A stretch of DNA of 64,000 nucleotides from Paenibacillus sp. E222 (GTDB taxonomy: Bacteria; Bacillota; Bacilli; Paenibacillales; Paenibacillaceae), in contig NZ_CP058552.1 of assembly GCF_013401555.1 (NCBI RefSeq), positions 1,364,001 through 1,428,000 on the forward strand, read 5' to 3'. Each line of letters starts with the position of its first letter. The stretch's first letter is position 1. The notes beneath the pieces are model-generated. The model saw only the letters and a list, made by a program, of their open reading frames with translations. It ran no database searches and had not been told where the DNA came from. Shown one piece after another: positions 61,090 through 64,000 of this stretch. The translations under genes and the position numbers were made by a program.

Positions 61090-61647
61090 TTGAACGAAAA
61101 GGAACTGTTTGAAAAGTACAACAAGGATGTGTACCGAACTTGTTATTACATGCTCCATCACGCTCAGGATGCAGAAGATGTATGCCACGATGTTTTTATT
61201 ACGGTGTTTCGTCAGGATTGGCAGAAGGTTGAATACATGAAGACATGGCTGATGAGAATTACGGTGAATCATTGTCTTAACTTTCTGAAGAGGGAGCGCA
61301 CAGCCAAGCAGCGGGAGAAAAAGCAGTTTATTCTCACGCCTCAACGAACGGCTGATCCGGTTGATACGTTGATCGAGCATGTGGAGGAGTCCGAGGTCTG
61401 GGCACAATGGGTTCATGAGCTGCCTGAGAAAATACGTTCAGCGATTCTGCTGCGTTATATGAATGAATTAAGTTTATCCGAAGCTGCAGAGATTCTGGAA
61501 GTACCACTGGGCACGGTGAAGTCAAGAGTTTATAAGGGAATTCGATTGCTTAGGAAAAAATGGGACCAAGCGAGAAAGCAACATCAGAAAGGGGAAATGT
61601 ATAGTGAAGCATACGGAAAATCTGTTGTCTCGTCATCTGAAAAATGA
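61090..61647 (+). CDS. ECF RNA polymerase sigma factor
   Basis: 185 residues. Sigma region 2 (about 5-75) has FEKYNKDVYRTCYYMLHHAQDAEDVCHDVFITVFRQ and TWLMRITVNHCLNFLKRER; region 4 (about 110-165) has LPEKIRSAILLRYMNELSLSEAAEILEVPLGTVKSRVYKGIRLLRKKW. TTG 61090 follows GGAGGG. It overlaps the DUF4179 gene by 44 nt, the usual sigma/anti-sigma arrangement. Confidence 0.94.
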   Translation: MNEKELFEKYNKDVYRTCYYMLHHAQDAEDVCHDVFITVFRQDWQKVEYMKTWLMRITVNHCLNFLKRERTAKQREKKQFILTPQRTADPVDTLIEHVEESEVWAQWVHELPEKIRSAILLRYMNELSLSEAAEILEVPLGTVKSRVYKGIRLLRKKWDQARKQHQKGEMYSEAYGKSVVSSSEK

Positions 61648-63262
61648 TGAGGATATTCGCTATCCCGATTTCGATGCCATGTGGGATCAGATAGTACAGG
61701 ATCGGGTGCGTTGCCCTGAACTTCATGTATCAGAGAATAAAGCACATGTGCAACAACACTTCAAATGGAAAAAGACTGCATTGATCGGAACCGCTGCAGT
61801 TATTCTCATGGCGACGCCGGTATATGCAGCAGTCCACTACAATTGGGGTGATCTTTTAAATCACCGCAGTGGTATCCAGAATGCCATGCAAAAGGAGCTT
61901 GGACAGAAACTGAATCAGTCCGTAACAGTAAAAGGGGTAACATTAACTCTGGATACAGCCTTTTCCGATGATAATCGCACAGTTATTTTGTATACACTGG
62001 ACCCTGGTAAGTATAAAGGTGATACCGTAAGATTCCCTTCTATTGGCCTGCGAGATGAGAGCGGCAAGCTAATTGAAGGGAGATACTACCATGTTCCTGA
62101 TCAGACTGATGGCAAGTTTAAAGGGTACTTTGAGACGGAGTGGACACCATCAGGAAAAGAAGCGAATGTCGAATTCACTGTAGGTGGAATCCAAGTGTTA
62201 GTTCCGGAAGAAAAGGAAATTACCCTAGATCCGTTACAGCCACAATCACAGGTGTTCAATATCAACAAGGATGGTTTGGGTGAACTTGTAGTTAGCGCAT
62301 TCAACGAGAAGGAAAATAAGATGATGTTGTCTACATCATTAACCTTTGATCAACCGGAGGTTCGTGACTACGCCTTTCCGCATTTAAAGATATATGATCA
62401 GAATGGACAGATGGTGGAGGAGAATGCACCGAGCATAAATGGCAAGCCTGGAGAACATGGTGAATATATATCAGAACAGTTCTATAACCTGGAGACGTTG
62501 AAGCAACAAGCAGCAAGTTATGTACTGGCTTATAGTAAAGAAGAAAGCAAAATGGACCAACCACTGGATATCGGTATACGTCTGGATAAAACAGAGATGC
62601 TTAGTGGTACGAGTACAAGAGTGCTAAATATACCTCTGGAGGATCAGTCGGATGGAGCAGTCATCAAGGAAGCCATAATTACACCCACCCAAATCAGGCT
62701 GATCGTTACTCATAGCGAATATTTCATGCAATTACCATATTTGAAATACACACTTGATGTAAATGGCAGCAAGTTAATTGGAGGGGTATGGCCGTCGGAC
62801 GATCCGGCACATGAAGCGGAACTGCGCTTCGAAGTAACCTCTGGATTGGAAGTTAATCAGGATACCCCAATGACCTTGTATGCCCGCCATAAAGTCAATT
62901 ATATTCAGGGTGAATTTGAGCCAATTACCTTATCCGAGATTGGGGAGAAACCACAATACATTAATTCGAATCTGGGCGATTCTATAATCCATTGGACATA
63001 TTACCGTAAGGACGGTGATTTGTACGTGGAGAGATATAGTGATGATCTACATTTTGGTGGAATTAATCAGACCTATACGATCCAGAAGGGCAAACGAAGT
63101 TATGGTACTCCGGCCAAGACTCAATTTGCGGGTGACGGAAAAAACCTGGGTATTGATCGGTATAATAATTACACATCGGATTCAGCAATCGTATATCCGT
63201 GGATGTACAGCACAGAAGAACCGGAACGTGAAGTAGCTGTGCAACTGGAAAATAAGAATTGA
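61604..63262 (+). CDS. DUF4179 anti-sigma-factor-like membrane protein
   Basis: 552 residues. The N-terminal cytoplasmic part (1-58) probably binds the sigma factor (DEDIRYPDFDAMWDQIVQDRV). One membrane segment (about 59-76, ALIGTAAVILMATPVYAAV) is followed by a large extracytoplasmic DUF4179 region beginning YNWGDLLNHRSGIQNAMQKELGQKLNQSVTVKGVTLTLDTAFSDDNRTVILYTL. It senses an unknown envelope signal and holds the sigma factor inactive (inferred from family and overlap). The start is GTG 61604 after AAAGGGG. Confidence 0.87.
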   Translation: MKHTENLLSRHLKNDEDIRYPDFDAMWDQIVQDRVRCPELHVSENKAHVQQHFKWKKTALIGTAAVILMATPVYAAVHYNWGDLLNHRSGIQNAMQKELGQKLNQSVTVKGVTLTLDTAFSDDNRTVILYTLDPGKYKGDTVRFPSIGLRDESGKLIEGRYYHVPDQTDGKFKGYFETEWTPSGKEANVEFTVGGIQVLVPEEKEITLDPLQPQSQVFNINKDGLGELVVSAFNEKENKMMLSTSLTFDQPEVRDYAFPHLKIYDQNGQMVEENAPSINGKPGEHGEYISEQFYNLETLKQQAASYVLAYSKEESKMDQPLDIGIRLDKTEMLSGTSTRVLNIPLEDQSDGAVIKEAIITPTQIRLIVTHSEYFMQLPYLKYTLDVNGSKLIGGVWPSDDPAHEAELRFEVTSGLEVNQDTPMTLYARHKVNYIQGEFEPITLSEIGEKPQYINSNLGDSIIHWTYYRKDGDLYVERYSDDLHFGGINQTYTIQKGKRSYGTPAKTQFAGDGKNLGIDRYNNYTSDSAIVYPWMYSTEEPEREVAVQLENKN

Positions 63263-63288
63263 CAGGAAATATTTAGAAGTACTATACT
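63259..63288 (+). promoter_or_regulatory. sigma-A promoter of the T-box transcript
   Basis: A perfect TTGACA (63259-63264), an 18-bp spacer, and TATACT (63283-63288). The -35 box overlaps the stop codon of the DUF4179 gene. Start predicted near 63295. Confidence 0.78.
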
Positions 63289-63294
63289 GAGTAA

Positions 63295-63660
63295 AATTTA
63301 ACAGTCAAATGCATTGATCAGGAGTATTAAGGCACAAGGTTTGGTCCAGAGAACTGTCGTTATGGTGCAAGGCAGTCCAACCTATCCCCAACTCACCTGT
63401 GAGCAGCAGGATCGAATCGTAGTTACGTAAGTATCGTCATTGTTCAGCACAGGGAAGGGCTGGATGTTGAAAATGATGCTATACGCTGACTTCATGTAGA
63501 TCCTGACGGTTAACCTCCGTCATCAGGTCCTGAGATGTTATGGCAGGATAGGTTGGAGCACGATGTATCCAATCCTGTTCATGGATCAAAAAAGAGTGGT
63601 ACCGCGAAGGTCAGACCTGTCGCCTCTTAGTTGAGGCGGCAGGTTTTTTGTTTTTTTATA
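63295..63660 (+). ncRNA. T-box riboswitch leader, apparent leucine (CTC) specifier
   Basis: The conserved T-box AGAGTGGTACCGCG is at 63593-63606, followed by the terminator ACCTGTCGCCTC / GAGGCGGCAGGT (63615-63644) and a long T-run. Stem I elements include AGAGAACTG...GGTGCAAGGCAGT (63349-63376) and the 3' side AACTCACCTGTGAGC. By the usual NNN-A-CCT-x-x-GAG layout the specifier is CTC (63392-63394), a leucine codon. Uncharged tRNA-Leu would then prevent termination and turn on the downstream gene. Confidence 0.88.
63615..63658 (+). terminator. T-box regulated terminator
   Basis: ACCTGTCGCCTC (63615-63626) / GAGGCGGCAGGT (63633-63644) with fourteen T in the next sixteen bases; competes with the T-box antiterminator. 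Confidence 0.88.
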
Positions 63661-63695
63661 TGGCCTTAATGTTGAGAAAAGGCAGGTGCAGAATC

Positions 63696-64000
63696 ATGGA
63701 AAGATCACGTGTGATTGAGTATTATTCCAGATTTGATGAGTGGGGGAGGCTGGACCGGGAGCCACTCGAGTTCATCATTAACATGCATTATATCCGAGAG
63801 TCCCTTCCGGCAACCGGACTTGTGCTGGACAATGGCGCCGGACCAGGCAAATATGCGATGGAGCTTGCCAGGCTCGGATACCATGTCACACTGTCAGACC
63901 TGACCCCTGCATCTGTGGATATGGCTCGGCAGAAGGCAATGGAGTTGGATTTAACACAGCAGTTTGATGGATTCCATGTATTGGATGCGACCCATCTGAA
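63696..64000 (+). CDS. class I SAM-dependent methyltransferase, 3' end cut by window
   Basis: 101 codons are visible from ATG 63696. The product opens MERSRVIEYYSRFDEWGRLD, then SAM motif I in GLVLDNGAGPGKYAMELARLGYHVTLSDLTPASVDMARQKA and the next strand FHVLDATHL. It is preceded by a T-box leader, so it is probably switched on when leucine (by the specifier) is short; the target of methylation is unknown and other genes may follow outside the window. A ribosome site AGGTG lies 9 nt upstream. Confidence 0.85.
   Translation, partial: MERSRVIEYYSRFDEWGRLDREPLEFIINMHYIRESLPATGLVLDNGAGPGKYAMELARLGYHVTLSDLTPASVDMARQKAMELDLTQQFDGFHVLDATHL

Overview
The window looks like a chromosomal segment of a Paenibacillus-type bacterium (Bacillales, low-to-middle GC). 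The evidence is a YxiN-type DbpA helicase, a Spo0E-family phosphatase, proteins with S-layer homology (SLH) domains, secreted plant-polysaccharide hydrolases (GH10, GH43, SGNH/CE2-like), a T-box leader, strong AGGAGG-type ribosome sites and many TTG/GTG starts. No rRNA, tRNA or CRISPR array was seen. Two near-consensus Spo0J/ParB parS-like palindromes (8659 and 57266) suggest, without proving, that the segment lies in the origin-proximal part of the chromosome.

Layout. 1-9 kb: the 3' part of a carbohydrate esterase, a DHFR-family reductase divergent from a WYL regulator, a CD3324-family protein, an acetyltransferase, a methyltransferase, a secreted GH43 enzyme and dbpA. 9-20 kb: two lipoproteins, a large secreted nucleotidase behind a possible PhoP box, an MFS exporter, a GH10 xylanase with a consensus-matching cre site, a GH30 enzyme divergent from an AraC regulator, and a leucine-rich-repeat surface protein. 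20-28.7 kb: a lipid kinase, an aldo/keto reductase, an HTH-TPR regulator whose 3' end overlaps a 46-residue secreted pro-peptide gene (a peptide quorum-sensing pair of AimR-like/Alo type), a Spo0E-like phosphatase, a YtrA-type GntR/ABC operon with its own palindromic operator, a PEP-mutase/isocitrate-lyase family protein and Ada. 28.7-31.9 kb is accessory DNA: a frameshifted EamA transporter remnant, a sigma-like fragment, a phage-type GH24 lysozyme, lipoproteins and an IS5-family transposase fragment.

32-37.6 kb: a CdsA-like protein, a YiiX-type hydrolase, a VOC protein, an Lrp regulator, glycerate kinase, and an HxlR/SDR divergent pair. 37.8-50.6 kb is a cell-surface module: an SLH protein, then (after an IS3 fragment) an AT-rich block with a SARP-like response regulator, a very large two-kinase hybrid sensor and a 1464-residue SLH protein. 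The upstream regions of all three transcription units carry the same direct repeat, GTTCA(G/A) at an 11-bp period, which links them as a probable regulon. A decayed second copy of glycerate kinase flanks the block.

50.9-57.2 kb: a GbsR-type regulator divergent from a six-gene operon (two sugar-type ABC permeases, lipoprotein binding protein, HAD phosphatase, SMR exporter, metallophosphoesterase), a possible uptake and dephosphorylation system for a phosphorylated, perhaps choline-containing, compound. 57.5-64 kb: a type-B carboxylesterase, a VanZ-RDD membrane protein, a YjdM/PhnA zinc-ribbon protein, an ECF sigma factor with a DUF4179 anti-sigma-like partner, and a T-box leader (apparent specifier CTC, leucine) ahead of a methyltransferase cut by the right edge.
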